Part shown: piece by piece, positions 6,152 to 17,039 of the stretch | Layout of the letters: each line of letters begins with the position of its first letter | Numbering within the stretch: the first letter of the stretch is position 1 | Virus record (IMG/VR): IMGVR_UViG_3300046313_000786 | Coordinates: 1-60,660 of that record | Length of the DNA: 60,660 nucleotides | Direction: 5' to 3' (one strand) | From: a virus | Notes under the pieces: generated by a model | Told to the model about the DNA's origin: nothing | What the model saw: the letters and a program-made list of their open reading frames with translations, nothing else | Databases searched by the model: none | Program-made: the position numbers and the translations under genes

Positions 6152-8905
6152 ATGATCAATCCTCCATCAACAAACTTTGCTGAGCAATGGGTAAAGCAAT
6201 ACACTCAGCTTAATAAAGCCATTTCTTACAAAGCGTTTGATTTCAATGGGATTAAGCAATCTCTTATTAATTACCTCCGTACCTATCACCCTGAGCATTT
6301 CAACAATTTGACTGAAACAGATGAATTACTTGCACTAATTGAGATGTTTGCATATGTGGGTGAGTTGTACGCCTATCGTGCTGATGTCAATACACAGGAA
6401 CATGTATTATCTGCTACAACACGCAAATCTAGTGCTATTCAGATAGCAAACATGCTTGGGTATACACCATCTAGACGAGTTGCAGCTGTTGGACTTGTGA
6501 AATTAACATCAATCTCAACAACTGAAACAATCACTGATGCGGATGGATCTAATTTAGCACGACGTGTAGTTAAGTGGGCTGACCAATCCAATGCTCGTTG
6601 GAAAGCACAGTTTGAATTAATTCTACGTCGCGTACTCAACACTACTACTGGGGTATTCTCCGATTCGGATAAAACTCAAGTTGAGAATATTACATTCGAG
6701 CGTTATGTTATGAATACAAAAGCACTTGTTGGTGGGGTATTCAAGTACACTACCACTGTTAATGGTGTATCTGTTCCTATGGAGCTTATCGGTACTCAGT
6801 TGCAATCTGGATCAATTGTAGAATTACCTCCGACTGGTGACCGACCTATTGATATACTATATGCAAATGACGGATTTGGAGATAACTCTCCATCGACTGG
6901 GTATATGTTTTTAACTAAGCAAGGTAACCTATCCTCTATCTCAACATCATTTAGTGGTAGTAGCGTCAATCTAACTCAACCAATTAATGCTGCTGGCATT
7001 AATGATACGGATGTTTGGTTAAATGCAGTAGACGCAGTTGGTGCTTTTAAAGCCGCGTGGTCTCAAGTCGATAACATTGCATATAATCAGTCTGTTGATG
7101 CGACGGTGTTTCAGGTTGTATCCCGAGAGAACGATCAAGTATCATTGGTGTTTGGTGATGGTAATTACTCTACCATTCCAAAGGGGGATTTTCAGATTTG
7201 GTACCGAACTAGTTTGGAGCTGGATGGGACTATTCCGATTAATGCTATTGCAAATACCCCACTTATTATGCAGTATGTTGACACGTATGGGAACAATCAA
7301 ACGTTGACGTGCACATTTTCGTTGCAATCCCCTATTGTTACTAGCTCGTCGTCTGAAACATTGGCAAAATTACAACAAGCTGTTCCGGGTGTATTTTATA
7401 CCCAAGATCGTATGGTTAACGCCCAAGATCATCAGAACTTTTTGTTGCAAGATCCTTCGGTTGTAAAAATTAAAGCAGTTAATCGTACATTTGCTGGACA
7501 CTCTAAGTATAGTAGTTGGCATGATGGTAGTGAAAGCTATGATAATGTTAAAATCTTCAGTGATGATGGAGTGCTGTATTTGGATGATAGTGTAACAACA
7601 CACGAATTCCTTAATACCAACAATTCAGTTTCTTACACAAACTTTGTATCGCAGGAGTTATCAACACTCCTACACTATCCGGAATTGTGGTCATATATCA
7701 CTAGACGTTTCACTGGTGCTGTAGTAACACCTCGCACATATTTCACACCAGCTGAGCAAACTGCAATTGCTGCAGCACTTCAAGGTCAAGCAATTGGTAG
7801 TGTTGTTGGTGTACATTGGAATAATGTGTCTTCGAATTGGTCAGTTATAACACAATCGGATAACACACACGACATTACAATTCGATTACTCAACACTGCC
7901 GCAGGGTGGTCTGTACAGACGTGTGTTAGTAAAGTAATGTTGTACAGCGCCTCAACGCGTTTTTGGCAGTACTCGTCTGTTTCTGGTATAGATTATGATA
8001 CAGTTAATCCAACGAATGACTTAATAACAATACTACAGGCCAACACAGATAGTACTAATAATTTACTTGCTGATACAATCCGTTTTAAAATTTCCAACAA
8101 TGTTGAATTACAACGTCTAATCCCATATCAAGCGAGTGTTGATTTACATCGTGTACAAATCACTGAGGCTGTAGGAAACGCGATACCACTTGCTGCGCTA
8201 TTTGGATCGACTTCTCCAACCTACGTATATTTTACACCGGATGGCTCTCCGACTACATCCACAGGAGTGGGTGCCGTGCGAAAAATCGGTCGATCTAGCC
8301 TTAACTTTTTATGGCAGCATTTTACTGATCAATTTGAGATCGTTAATCCTGCTCGTACCAATATTATAGATTTATATGTTGTAACAAAACAATACTACAC
8401 AGATTTTGTGCGCTGGCTTCAGCATACAAACGCGTCAAAACCTGTGTTACCTTCTGTCACGCAACTGGCTACTGCTTATTCAAAATACATGCAGAAAGCA
8501 ATGATGTCAGATGAGTTGGTTTTACGTCCTGGTAAGTTTAAGGTACTGTTTGGTCCTAGGGCAACTCCAACTCTACGAGCAACTATTCAGATTGTCCTCG
8601 CACCGGGATTACAAGCATCTAAGGATGCTGTAAAGCAAGATGTTGTAAATCTGGTTCGACAGTACTTTGATATTACCAATGTTGAGTTTGGCGACACTCT
8701 ATACTTTTCAAACCTAAGTGCATATTTGCAAAACAACAGCAAGTACACACTAGGATCGATATTACTTGTTCCACTGTACCCTGGGTATCAATTTGGAGAT
8801 TTGTACGAGTTGACTGCTGCACCAGATGAAATATTTGTGGCTGATATATCAGTCTCTGATGTGCAAATTGTTGATCAACTAACCTCAACTAACCTTCGGC
8901 AGTAA
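6152..8905 (+). CDS. 6: Baseplate wedge subunit gp6
   Basis: 917 residues, longer than T4 gp6 (660). The N terminus contains the conserved gp6/J-like region: FDFNGIKQSLINYLRTYHP, then ELLALIEMFAYVGELYAYRAD and LGYTPSRRVAA. This matches the gpJ-type fold shared by contractile tails. gp6 dimers form the inner ring of the baseplate and hold wedges together. The extra length is in the middle and the last 300 residues, where the C-terminal part (around residues 790-880) resembles the usual gp6 end domain. It is downstream of gp25, as in cyanophage-type wedge operons. Confidence 0.9.
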   Translation: MINPPSTNFAEQWVKQYTQLNKAISYKAFDFNGIKQSLINYLRTYHPEHFNNLTETDELLALIEMFAYVGELYAYRADVNTQEHVLSATTRKSSAIQIANMLGYTPSRRVAAVGLVKLTSISTTETITDADGSNLARRVVKWADQSNARWKAQFELILRRVLNTTTGVFSDSDKTQVENITFERYVMNTKALVGGVFKYTTTVNGVSVPMELIGTQLQSGSIVELPPTGDRPIDILYANDGFGDNSPSTGYMFLTKQGNLSSISTSFSGSSVNLTQPINAAGINDTDVWLNAVDAVGAFKAAWSQVDNIAYNQSVDATVFQVVSRENDQVSLVFGDGNYSTIPKGDFQIWYRTSLELDGTIPINAIANTPLIMQYVDTYGNNQTLTCTFSLQSPIVTSSSSETLAKLQQAVPGVFYTQDRMVNAQDHQNFLLQDPSVVKIKAVNRTFAGHSKYSSWHDGSESYDNVKIFSDDGVLYLDDSVTTHEFLNTNNSVSYTNFVSQELSTLLHYPELWSYITRRFTGAVVTPRTYFTPAEQTAIAAALQGQAIGSVVGVHWNNVSSNWSVITQSDNTHDITIRLLNTAAGWSVQTCVSKVMLYSASTRFWQYSSVSGIDYDTVNPTNDLITILQANTDSTNNLLADTIRFKISNNVELQRLIPYQASVDLHRVQITEAVGNAIPLAALFGSTSPTYVYFTPDGSPTTSTGVGAVRKIGRSSLNFLWQHFTDQFEIVNPARTNIIDLYVVTKQYYTDFVRWLQHTNASKPVLPSVTQLATAYSKYMQKAMMSDELVLRPGKFKVLFGPRATPTLRATIQIVLAPGLQASKDAVKQDVVNLVRQYFDITNVEFGDTLYFSNLSAYLQNNSKYTLGSILLVPLYPGYQFGDLYELTAAPDEIFVADISVSDVQIVDQLTSTNLRQ

Positions 8906-8917
8906 AGCGGCAAGCAA

Positions 8918-8940
8918 AGATAGTGCTAAATACACTATCT
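8918..8940 (+). promoter_or_regulatory. Late promoter CTAAATAC held in a perfect hairpin
   Basis: AGATAGTG (8918-8925) and CACTATCT (8933-8940) form an 8-bp perfect inverted repeat whose loop is exactly CTAAATA, the late promoter core. It lies 18-40 bases ahead of the giant baseplate gene. The stem has no T-run, so it is not a typical terminator. Confidence 0.65.
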
Positions 8941-8957
8941 AGCTCGACCACCACCTT

Positions 8958-11900
8958 ATGTTTGAAAAGTACGGAACAGATTACGCACATCCAGCACTTC
9001 AACTAAACGACCTGCTTCCGTCTGTTAATCAATCAGAAGCATCAAATAGCATTTTATCTACTTTGTTTCAGCGGTGGTTGACTAAGCCTAATCTAACCAC
9101 CGTTGCTGGAACCATTGGATTCTCACGTACTCCAATTGCTGGACTTATTCAAGAGGCGACACCACATCGTCAAGCCTATCAACTGCATCCGACATTCTAC
9201 TGCGAGCAAGGTGATCAAAAACGCGTTACGGACTGGAACGACATTCTTCGCAAACTTGCATTTACGGGTGTCGATCCGCTGAAATATGATCAATGGGGAA
9301 GCACAACAGCATTCGATTTCCGCCCTCCAATTGATTTTGATAAGTTTGTTAACTTCAGTAGTTATTACTGGGTAAATGAGGTCGATACTATCGAGCAGCC
9401 AAATTACATTACGATTGCACCTAATGCATCTCGTACCAACGACTGGTCGTATGATCCGGCCATCTCCCCAATGGTAGGTGGATGGGTTCACAAGAATGAT
9501 ATTGGGAATCGAATCGCATATGCTAAACAAGCGCAAGTACCAATCATTGAGTTTGATGACATTGAGATGTGTCAATGGTTCAAAGTCGTGCGCGTATGGA
9601 AGAAGTTTGATAGAACTACTAACACCTACTCTACCACATCTGAGCAACCAATATGGTCTACTGTCGATTATGTTCCAACAACGTTGAGTGTTGCTGACAC
9701 GATCGATACTGAGTGGGAGCTACTGAGTGAGACACTTGTACCAGTTGGATCCCCGCCAACCAACCCATTGATGCAGCAGTTGGTGCAATTGAAGTGTCAA
9801 TACATCAGCACTGATGTTATCAACAATACAGCTCGCTTTGAACTTCGTACAGCATTGATTGGTGGTGTTGTACAACAATACTTGCGTGGACAAAATGACA
9901 TCGTGGTATTTGCTGGAAGTGACAATGCACAGATAGTGAACTTTACAGAGGTCGAACACCCGTCTAGCAATCAATATGGTACGCAGATTGATATACCGTT
10001 AACTGCATTAAGTGGTGTTAACCACAGTGTATTATATGCATATGTTGGTGCACATAGTGCGCATGAAATTAGTCGCGGATTAGGTAAAAAATTAATAGCA
10101 CTTGCTGATGGATTTACATCGTTCACTCCTATGAGTGGTGCCAAACTAGCATCTGCACAATATCGTAGTTTGTATGAATATAAGTTGTTTAATCAACGAA
10201 AGCTATCCAAATACCAACTCCCGCTATTTAATCTATACACACTCAAACCAACAGGCACGCATGCGGAGCAAACTACAGCTGGTTATATATTGCGCTATAG
10301 TCAAGATGCTAGCACTCCTATTGATAGTCAATTAGGGCAACGTGTTGCAACGGCGTTGGGTGACGTATCGTTTACACTTGATTTAGTCAACAACGCGGGA
10401 GAACTCCTTACATATAAACGCAATGATGTGCAAGTTACAGCAGACTGTGATGCGCACTATACTATTTGGAGGGGTCAATTAACTGCTAGTGGTATCGATA
10501 CGCCTATTGTACACACTCATGTGTACGTAGATTCAACTCGCTCTCCTGTTGCAAAAACTGAACCTGGTGGTTGGGAGCCATCGCAACTACTAACATCTAA
10601 TCCACTACGCGAAACTCGCTCTCAATTTAAACTTAGTGAAGTAGTTAATCACTTTCAAAGGCTTGTACAAGGGTTACCTGGCACGATTACAATATCTGAC
10701 GATGGTGGGAATTATCTAGTTTCATCGTTATTAGCAGATGGCGTGTCTATACCAGCGCTTGTTGAATTTGTCGCTACCGAACTCGCGACATATCGATCGC
10801 AATTTGAACAACAAATTAAGATGCAGTTGTTTAGTGATAGTACTCTTCGTACAACTCCAACTACCCAAATTGCATCTATTGTTTACCAAACTCTGCGTGA
10901 CCACTCTCGTGTTGAAGGTGGTTCAAACTCGATATACGATGATACACTATCGTATGATGTTGATACGGATCTGGGATATCCAAGTTTTCCATTAACATTT
11001 GGTGTACTTGGGTTGGCAAATCTTGTTAACATTACCATAGAAGCAGATCGCAAGCTAAATCATGCAATTCTTACAACACATGATGACACTTCGTATAGCA
11101 CTACCATCACCCCACGAGAATATGCTACTATTGAGGCTGCTTTATCTACCAACATAGTTGTTGGTGCTAATCCAACTCCAACAGATAATTACTGCATTTG
11201 GCAAAAAAACACAACTGAATCATATCGTTTCGAATGTCATTATTTCTCTACATCTCCACCTGCTACTCCTACAATTAATGCAACGTGGTTTAATCCTACA
11301 ACTTCAACTGCATCATTGTGGACGGGATCACAGTGGCGTGGAATTTCTACAAGTGAGTTGTGGATAGCATTCGATGTGGTAGAGGTGTTGCTGACTGTAT
11401 TGAGTTACCAAGAGCGTGATATTGCTGCATTAATCACATCTCGTTCACCGAGCGCACTACCAGCTATACTTGACTTGCATGCAGTTGCTGCGACAGATAC
11501 TACTCAATACGGAGCATTGATCAAACGAGACTTCGAAGACTTTGCATTTCAGTATCAGCAGCGAGATTTAGCAGATCAGGCTGTTAGTCGCTTACTTGCA
11601 CCACCATCATCCACGAACCCATTTACGTGGAATTACGGTAGCATCTACCCATCCACACCTTCAGTATATCAGTTGTATCAACATATGTTTGGTACAACCC
11701 TCCCACACAAGTACCCTTGGAAAATGCAAGGCTACATCGATAAACCAGTGTGGTGGGATGTCGAGTATGCAGATACCACCGGTCAACGTCGTTGGTCTTC
11801 AGTTATGTGGACCAATATTGCCACTGGTACCATTCCTTATGGACGACTGCTCGCTAGTGGTGAAGTAGGTGCTAATATACCTGGACAATATTCAAACACT

Positions 11901-14900
11901 TACACTATTATCCCCGTTAACTGCACTTCTGTGACATACTACGGGTATGCTCCTGATGATTTGCTACCACCGTACCTCAATACTCAAGATCAAACATATG
12001 GTAATACACATCCGTTGCTACCATATGTACTGATTCCTGCACAAGTGACAGCAGCTTCTCCTGCGGTGCAAAATCCAACAGCAACACTTGGGCAGTATTT
12101 GATATTTCCAGTAATATACGCATCTGGTAGTTTTATTGAAAATATATGGAAGACATCACCAACTGTTGTTTCACGTCACCTACGGGCTGCGTATTCAACT
12201 GACCCCTTACACTTTGCCACGAGTGTACTCACTCGTGGATTTAATTCAATAGGAGGATTACGAGTCAACCCGATAACAAACAATGTATCACGCAACAGTG
12301 ATCCACTACATGGTGAGGGGGGTGCAACTGACCATTCGCTATTTGCAGCGTTAACGTTCCTATCCCGTCGTTCTAACTTTGCTGCATTGGATGTATCACC
12401 CCTCACTACGTGGAAATCGTGGTCGACTCGATTAACATATCAAACCAATGCATTGATCGTTCCTCAAACACTCAAAATATATCAAGATTGTTATGACCTC
12501 ACTGAATACTCAATCATTCTCAAAAAGAGTGAAAACATTCGTCGCATTCCATTCTCCAATATTATAATCACGTTAGCATCGATGGGTGATCCGTTAACAT
12601 CTATGGATCGTGGTGAAAACTGGACTTTTAAAATCGCATGTAGTGAAAACACTCCTACAATCCGTTACCGATACGCACCATTGCAGCAAGATTTTGTGTG
12701 GAATTCAACTAACAAGTTTTTCTCACTTAATGCAACTGAAGTATTTCGATGGGTAGACGGCGAAGCTGTGCAAATCACCAATCCTCCAACGTCTGTAACA
12801 TCTAATTTATTCTACATTAGTACCATCAAAGATGCGACTGGTAATGCAGTAAGTAACGCATTTGGATTATACGGATCGGCAGTAGATGCCGTTATGGGCG
12901 TAAAAGCTTTAGTTTTCGATGATATTTTTACCGGTCCAGTCGAATTCAGAACTGTTAAAGCAACGTTTACAGCGGGTGGTAGAGTATGGGAAACGGTTGA
13001 GGTTGATCGTCGCTCCCCTATTAAATTTAGTTTTACGGATAATATTACTATCACTGGTGTACAAACACTCATTGACTTTGTGGTTAGCTACACGGAGTAT
13101 ATGCAAGATGATGGTATTGTGATTAATGCTGGTACCAATCCTGTTCTCGATCCGGATACAGACGCAGCGATATCCTGGCAACAACAAATCACAAAAGCGG
13201 TTGATAGGATTTTCGCTTCGAATGGATTATCAATTAATGATTACAGACCTGTTTTTGTACCAGATGCAGACGGCAAACTCCGTCCACTTACAGCTGATCG
13301 CATGTATATTGATACGCCGTTTGTTGAAATCAACCCTTTCCGCAGTGCTGTGTATTTCAATACTCCTGATGGTGTTATTTGTGATTTCACACGTACTCCA
13401 TACACAAACGATCCCATGTCTCGAGCTGCAATATATGACGATACTGCTACCCCGATATCATCAACAGAGTTGATTCCTCTGCGCACGGACCGATTAACCT
13501 CTGTGGTATTCAATGATCAACAGCCTGCTCGTTCCATAACCATCAGTCAAGATACATCGCGTCGCATTGCCTTTGGTGAAGTATCGCTTGATTTTTATGA
13601 GCACGTCATTGTATTTGATCAACAAACATCCAATGGTCTGACAATTTTCGATCGTTTTTTCAATTTACAAAAAACATCACTAAACCTGGAAATGCAGAAG
13701 TCGACAGATTTTTACTATCGTCCTGTAATGGGTGGATTTGCTGTTACTGATGGGGGTACACTACCTAATTTCGAAACGATTGCTGAATATCAGCGTAATG
13801 ACTACGATGTTACAGAGAGTAATGAACTCGTTCAGTCGACGGTGGATAGTCGCCAAATGTTAGGTAAAGCACCTCTTTCATACTTCCAAAATATTCCAGT
13901 AACATCTAAAACCGAATTCCAATTCTGGCAACAGATGATTCGTGAAAAGGGTACAAAAGGTGCCATCAATGCATTCACGCGACATCAACTTTATGATGAA
14001 GTTAAGTATGATGAATTCTGGGCATGGAAGCTTGGCACATTTGGTGCTGTAACTCCACGTAAGCAAATCGAAATGGCACTGCAGGTTGGTGACGCTATCC
14101 ATACAGCAACCTCGTTTTACTTCTCCGCCACTACGCCACCAGTTTCATCTTTTGTTGTACAGCAGATTAAACCATTAAATCAGACACGCTGGGTTGATTT
14201 TCCTAATTACCTTGATCAAGTTGGACAAACTGGAGTATTGTTTGCCGATACTCGACAACACGTTATTGCATCGGGTGATGGAACGGGGTATTTTACCAGC
14301 CCAGGTGATAACTTTGTTAACATTGAATACAACACATCGACTACTATTACTCCCACGTGGGGGATAATCCCTACGGAAGATTACGAAGTGTTGAGCGCTC
14401 GCACTATACGGATTATTGGTGATGGATATGACTTATACAAGCAAAACGGATTCCGATTAACGGGCTTGATGCCTGCTTATGGTCAAATTTCTCCTATTCG
14501 AGTTGTCGACATTGACTCGAAAGTGGTAGTTAAGACAATGCCCGCTTGGGATCCAGCTAACAATATCCATACAACTGCAATTGCACATTTTGATTATTTG
14601 GTAGCAACTGACCCAGCATCATACAACAGAACCGCTTATAACTCAACTGGTTCAACGTGGGGTGTTCAGCAACTTGGCCAATATATGGTTCGCAGTACTT
14701 CATTGGTGTATAAACCATACTTCGATATTACAGCCTTCCCATTGTTGGATGATCGCACGCGATACTGGGGTCAACTCGCAGACGGGTACACACCAATCGC
14801 CTATCAGTGGGTGGAGTCTTCTACAATCCCTACAATTCAATCGATTGATGAACCACTCACCAGAAAGGTGAAGCGCAGTCGCGCTGACTCTAAAGTCACT

Positions 14901-16319
14901 ATCGTCGCTAGTACTTCCCCAACCACGTTCGTGTGCTCATCTCCGCTGCCATCGCAGTATCGTAACACAACACTGGTTAACTTATACAAACCAAGTGAAA
15001 TGATATCCAATGCGATGGATGCTTTAGTGGGTGTAGAGTATATGATCATGGACATCGATGCGACTCGCACGTCGTTTACGCTACTTGCCAATGGTACTAC
15101 TTTGGTGGTACCATTAGGCGCATCTGTTGCTGGGTTATTCATCGTGAGTACGTGGGATGATGTAGTTGTTACAGAAATACTACCACTTTCCCATACGTTT
15201 TACGTGCAAGCAGGCGCTGCAACTAACACGCTTCAACTACCTTGGACTAACATTGTAGGCGACACAACAATTACAACTACTGGTGAGTTGGTGAAGTTTG
15301 TTCTACACGACTTAACAACTCCAACCGCCGTTGTTAATATTGATGGTGTAGCAGCAGCCTTTAGTGTCACTGCTGCTGGCACTCTAACAGTGTATGATGA
15401 ATATAATCAACCATTCGATTTCAGCAATCGTTCACTATCTGTTGTAACCGTAATGTACTCTGAGTCTGCTGTAGCAGCAACAGGCAGACCAATGACATCA
15501 TCTTCTGACCTCGAGTATGTTGATATTGATGTACCATACGTGGAGTACACTCTCAGTGTTGACCAGTTGTCGGTAACCAAGTACTACTATTGGTCAGCAT
15601 CTCCAACTTCAAACTCGCCTATCAAGACCGTCTCACTATCAGCAGCTATTGCCGACTTGGTGTATCCTCAATCGAATGCATATATTGCAATTCACGCAGA
15701 TCGTCAACTACTAACAACTTGGGGGTTATATGGGATCCATCAACTGACATCTAAAGCACTAGCCATTGACATTGATGTTACAATGCGCGATCGATACATT
15801 GCACCATCAGTATCAAAAAACACAAATGAGCAGTGGGTACTATTTCGGGAGTATCAAGATGGGTATCCAAATCAACATATTTGGAACTCCATTGTTGCTA
15901 CTATCACCGGAACTCGTGTAGTGAATTCAACTTCGACGGTAATTATCCCATCACCAGACCGCGTGTCGTACGACTACTTGTATGATACGACATTGAGCTA
16001 CGGCACAGGGTTGACTCAATCTCTAATCTCACCAATACGCGCTCGTGAACTATTCCTTGAATTTTTCTCAACAACGAATCCGTTAATTGAGTCAACTTGG
16101 CACACATTGCTATCCAACAGTACGTGGTCTACTTTGGTAAATTCACTACGATATGCTGATGCATTAGATTATGTTTATACGTATTTGCCTCCAACCTTAT
16201 TAAATAGCTTTATATTTGTAATACTTCGTGAAGGTTTATACAGTGGTTATCATTACGATGGTCTCTTTAAAACTAGCTTCATTGCGTTGCAAACCTCGCA
16301 GAAAGTTGTGGTTGGATAA
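8958..16319 (+). CDS. Giant baseplate-region virion protein, gp7-position
   Basis: 2453 residues. The N terminus (about residues 25-140) resembles large virion structural proteins of marine T4-like phages: a segment of the type LFQRWLTKPNLTTVAGTIG, then LRKLAFTGVDPLKYDQWGS, FDFRPPIDFDKFVNF and SSYYWVNEVD. The rest is mostly beta-rich, Tyr/Trp/Thr-rich sequence without recognisable catalytic motifs or membrane segments. In T4 the gene after gp6 is gp7 (1032 residues), a wedge protein, and its position here suggests an equivalent structural role, but homology to gp7 cannot be shown by eye. It is the largest gene in the window and has its own late promoter. The next gene starts on the base after its stop. 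Confidence 0.8.
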   Translation: MFEKYGTDYAHPALQLNDLLPSVNQSEASNSILSTLFQRWLTKPNLTTVAGTIGFSRTPIAGLIQEATPHRQAYQLHPTFYCEQGDQKRVTDWNDILRKLAFTGVDPLKYDQWGSTTAFDFRPPIDFDKFVNFSSYYWVNEVDTIEQPNYITIAPNASRTNDWSYDPAISPMVGGWVHKNDIGNRIAYAKQAQVPIIEFDDIEMCQWFKVVRVWKKFDRTTNTYSTTSEQPIWSTVDYVPTTLSVADTIDTEWELLSETLVPVGSPPTNPLMQQLVQLKCQYISTDVINNTARFELRTALIGGVVQQYLRGQNDIVVFAGSDNAQIVNFTEVEHPSSNQYGTQIDIPLTALSGVNHSVLYAYVGAHSAHEISRGLGKKLIALADGFTSFTPMSGAKLASAQYRSLYEYKLFNQRKLSKYQLPLFNLYTLKPTGTHAEQTTAGYILRYSQDASTPIDSQLGQRVATALGDVSFTLDLVNNAGELLTYKRNDVQVTADCDAHYTIWRGQLTASGIDTPIVHTHVYVDSTRSPVAKTEPGGWEPSQLLTSNPLRETRSQFKLSEVVNHFQRLVQGLPGTITISDDGGNYLVSSLLADGVSIPALVEFVATELATYRSQFEQQIKMQLFSDSTLRTTPTTQIASIVYQTLRDHSRVEGGSNSIYDDTLSYDVDTDLGYPSFPLTFGVLGLANLVNITIEADRKLNHAILTTHDDTSYSTTITPREYATIEAALSTNIVVGANPTPTDNYCIWQKNTTESYRFECHYFSTSPPATPTINATWFNPTTSTASLWTGSQWRGISTSELWIAFDVVEVLLTVLSYQERDIAALITSRSPSALPAILDLHAVAATDTTQYGALIKRDFEDFAFQYQQRDLADQAVSRLLAPPSSTNPFTWNYGSIYPSTPSVYQLYQHMFGTTLPHKYPWKMQGYIDKPVWWDVEYADTTGQRRWSSVMWTNIATGTIPYGRLLASGEVGANIPGQYSNTYTIIPVNCTSVTYYGYAPDDLLPPYLNTQDQTYGNTHPLLPYVLIPAQVTAASPAVQNPTATLGQYLIFPVIYASGSFIENIWKTSPTVVSRHLRAAYSTDPLHFATSVLTRGFNSIGGLRVNPITNNVSRNSDPLHGEGGATDHSLFAALTFLSRRSNFAALDVSPLTTWKSWSTRLTYQTNALIVPQTLKIYQDCYDLTEYSIILKKSENIRRIPFSNIIITLASMGDPLTSMDRGENWTFKIACSENTPTIRYRYAPLQQDFVWNSTNKFFSLNATEVFRWVDGEAVQITNPPTSVTSNLFYISTIKDATGNAVSNAFGLYGSAVDAVMGVKALVFDDIFTGPVEFRTVKATFTAGGRVWETVEVDRRSPIKFSFTDNITITGVQTLIDFVVSYTEYMQDDGIVINAGTNPVLDPDTDAAISWQQQITKAVDRIFASNGLSINDYRPVFVPDADGKLRPLTADRMYIDTPFVEINPFRSAVYFNTPDGVICDFTRTPYTNDPMSRAAIYDDTATPISSTELIPLRTDRLTSVVFNDQQPARSITISQDTSRRIAFGEVSLDFYEHVIVFDQQTSNGLTIFDRFFNLQKTSLNLEMQKSTDFYYRPVMGGFAVTDGGTLPNFETIAEYQRNDYDVTESNELVQSTVDSRQMLGKAPLSYFQNIPVTSKTEFQFWQQMIREKGTKGAINAFTRHQLYDEVKYDEFWAWKLGTFGAVTPRKQIEMALQVGDAIHTATSFYFSATTPPVSSFVVQQIKPLNQTRWVDFPNYLDQVGQTGVLFADTRQHVIASGDGTGYFTSPGDNFVNIEYNTSTTITPTWGIIPTEDYEVLSARTIRIIGDGYDLYKQNGFRLTGLMPAYGQISPIRVVDIDSKVVVKTMPAWDPANNIHTTAIAHFDYLVATDPASYNRTAYNSTGSTWGVQQLGQYMVRSTSLVYKPYFDITAFPLLDDRTRYWGQLADGYTPIAYQWVESSTIPTIQSIDEPLTRKVKRSRADSKVTIVASTSPTTFVCSSPLPSQYRNTTLVNLYKPSEMISNAMDALVGVEYMIMDIDATRTSFTLLANGTTLVVPLGASVAGLFIVSTWDDVVVTEILPLSHTFYVQAGAATNTLQLPWTNIVGDTTITTTGELVKFVLHDLTTPTAVVNIDGVAAAFSVTAAGTLTVYDEYNQPFDFSNRSLSVVTVMYSESAVAATGRPMTSSSDLEYVDIDVPYVEYTLSVDQLSVTKYYYWSASPTSNSPIKTVSLSAAIADLVYPQSNAYIAIHADRQLLTTWGLYGIHQLTSKALAIDIDVTMRDRYIAPSVSKNTNEQWVLFREYQDGYPNQHIWNSIVATITGTRVVNSTSTVIIPSPDRVSYDYLYDTTLSYGTGLTQSLISPIRARELFLEFFSTTNPLIESTWHTLLSNSTWSTLVNSLRYADALDYVYTYLPPTLLNSFIFVILREGLYSGYHYDGLFKTSFIALQTSQKVVVG

Positions 16320-17036
16320 ATGAGTTCGTTTCTATTTTCACCCCTGTGTCTTGATCCGTTACAAGGCATATTAGACTTCACTGCAGATGTGAAGCCCTTT
16401 CATACTAAGGTCATTCAAGCAGGCATATCGCTATCATTCTTTGACGCGATGACGGTTGGGGTACGAGAGCAACTGCACAGTGACATCGAACAACTGTTTC
16501 ATTTGCATCGCGGAAATTGTAGCATTGAACCACTACCGTGTGTGAGTGATGGATTTGAAAGTGAAGTGTATGATGATGAAATTGGCTTTGAGCCGACTAT
16601 TCGGTACACTACCGCTGAGTTTCCAGTTGGCACACCAACTGTGGGAATGTTAAATTTTATAGGATTTAGCGCTAGGGGAAATCCTGTTTTTATTGTTCCC
16701 GAGGAGTGTGATATCCCACCCCCTGTGTGCCCTGATGGTTTTGAGATGTATGGGTATGACCAAGCTCTATTCGACAGTACGGATCCTGAATGTCTCGATA
16801 CATGCAACGGGGTGTATGCGGATTCAAGCTCGACACCTACTGCCCCTAATATAAATCGCTCGCCTACTACACTTGCATCGATGTTTATAGAATCGCTGCT
16901 TGTGGAAGATGAGCTAGGCGTACTACTGGAAGTCTATGGCTCGGAACAATATTCCACTATATACGGATACAATCCCACCACTGGGACGACAGAAGTTGTA
17001 TATGAATCTAATGGTGAACAGGTATATCTTGGATAA
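16320..17036 (+). CDS. Unknown virion-associated protein, baseplate operon
   Basis: 238 residues, begins directly after the stop of the giant gene, so it is probably translationally coupled to it. The N-terminal 60 residues include LDPLQGILDFTADVKPFHTKV, a segment I associate with small structural proteins following the giant protein in related phages. The middle has several cysteines (in CSIEPLPC, CDIPPPVC, CLDTC), which may bind metal or form a disulphide-rich patch. The C terminus is Tyr/Gly/Thr-rich. No catalytic motif. The position of T4 gp8 would be comparable, but I see no specific resemblance. Confidence 0.65.
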   Translation: MSSFLFSPLCLDPLQGILDFTADVKPFHTKVIQAGISLSFFDAMTVGVREQLHSDIEQLFHLHRGNCSIEPLPCVSDGFESEVYDDEIGFEPTIRYTTAEFPVGTPTVGMLNFIGFSARGNPVFIVPEECDIPPPVCPDGFEMYGYDQALFDSTDPECLDTCNGVYADSSSTPTAPNINRSPTTLASMFIESLLVEDELGVLLEVYGSEQYSTIYGYNPTTGTTEVVYESNGEQVYLG

Positions 17037-17039
17037 ACT

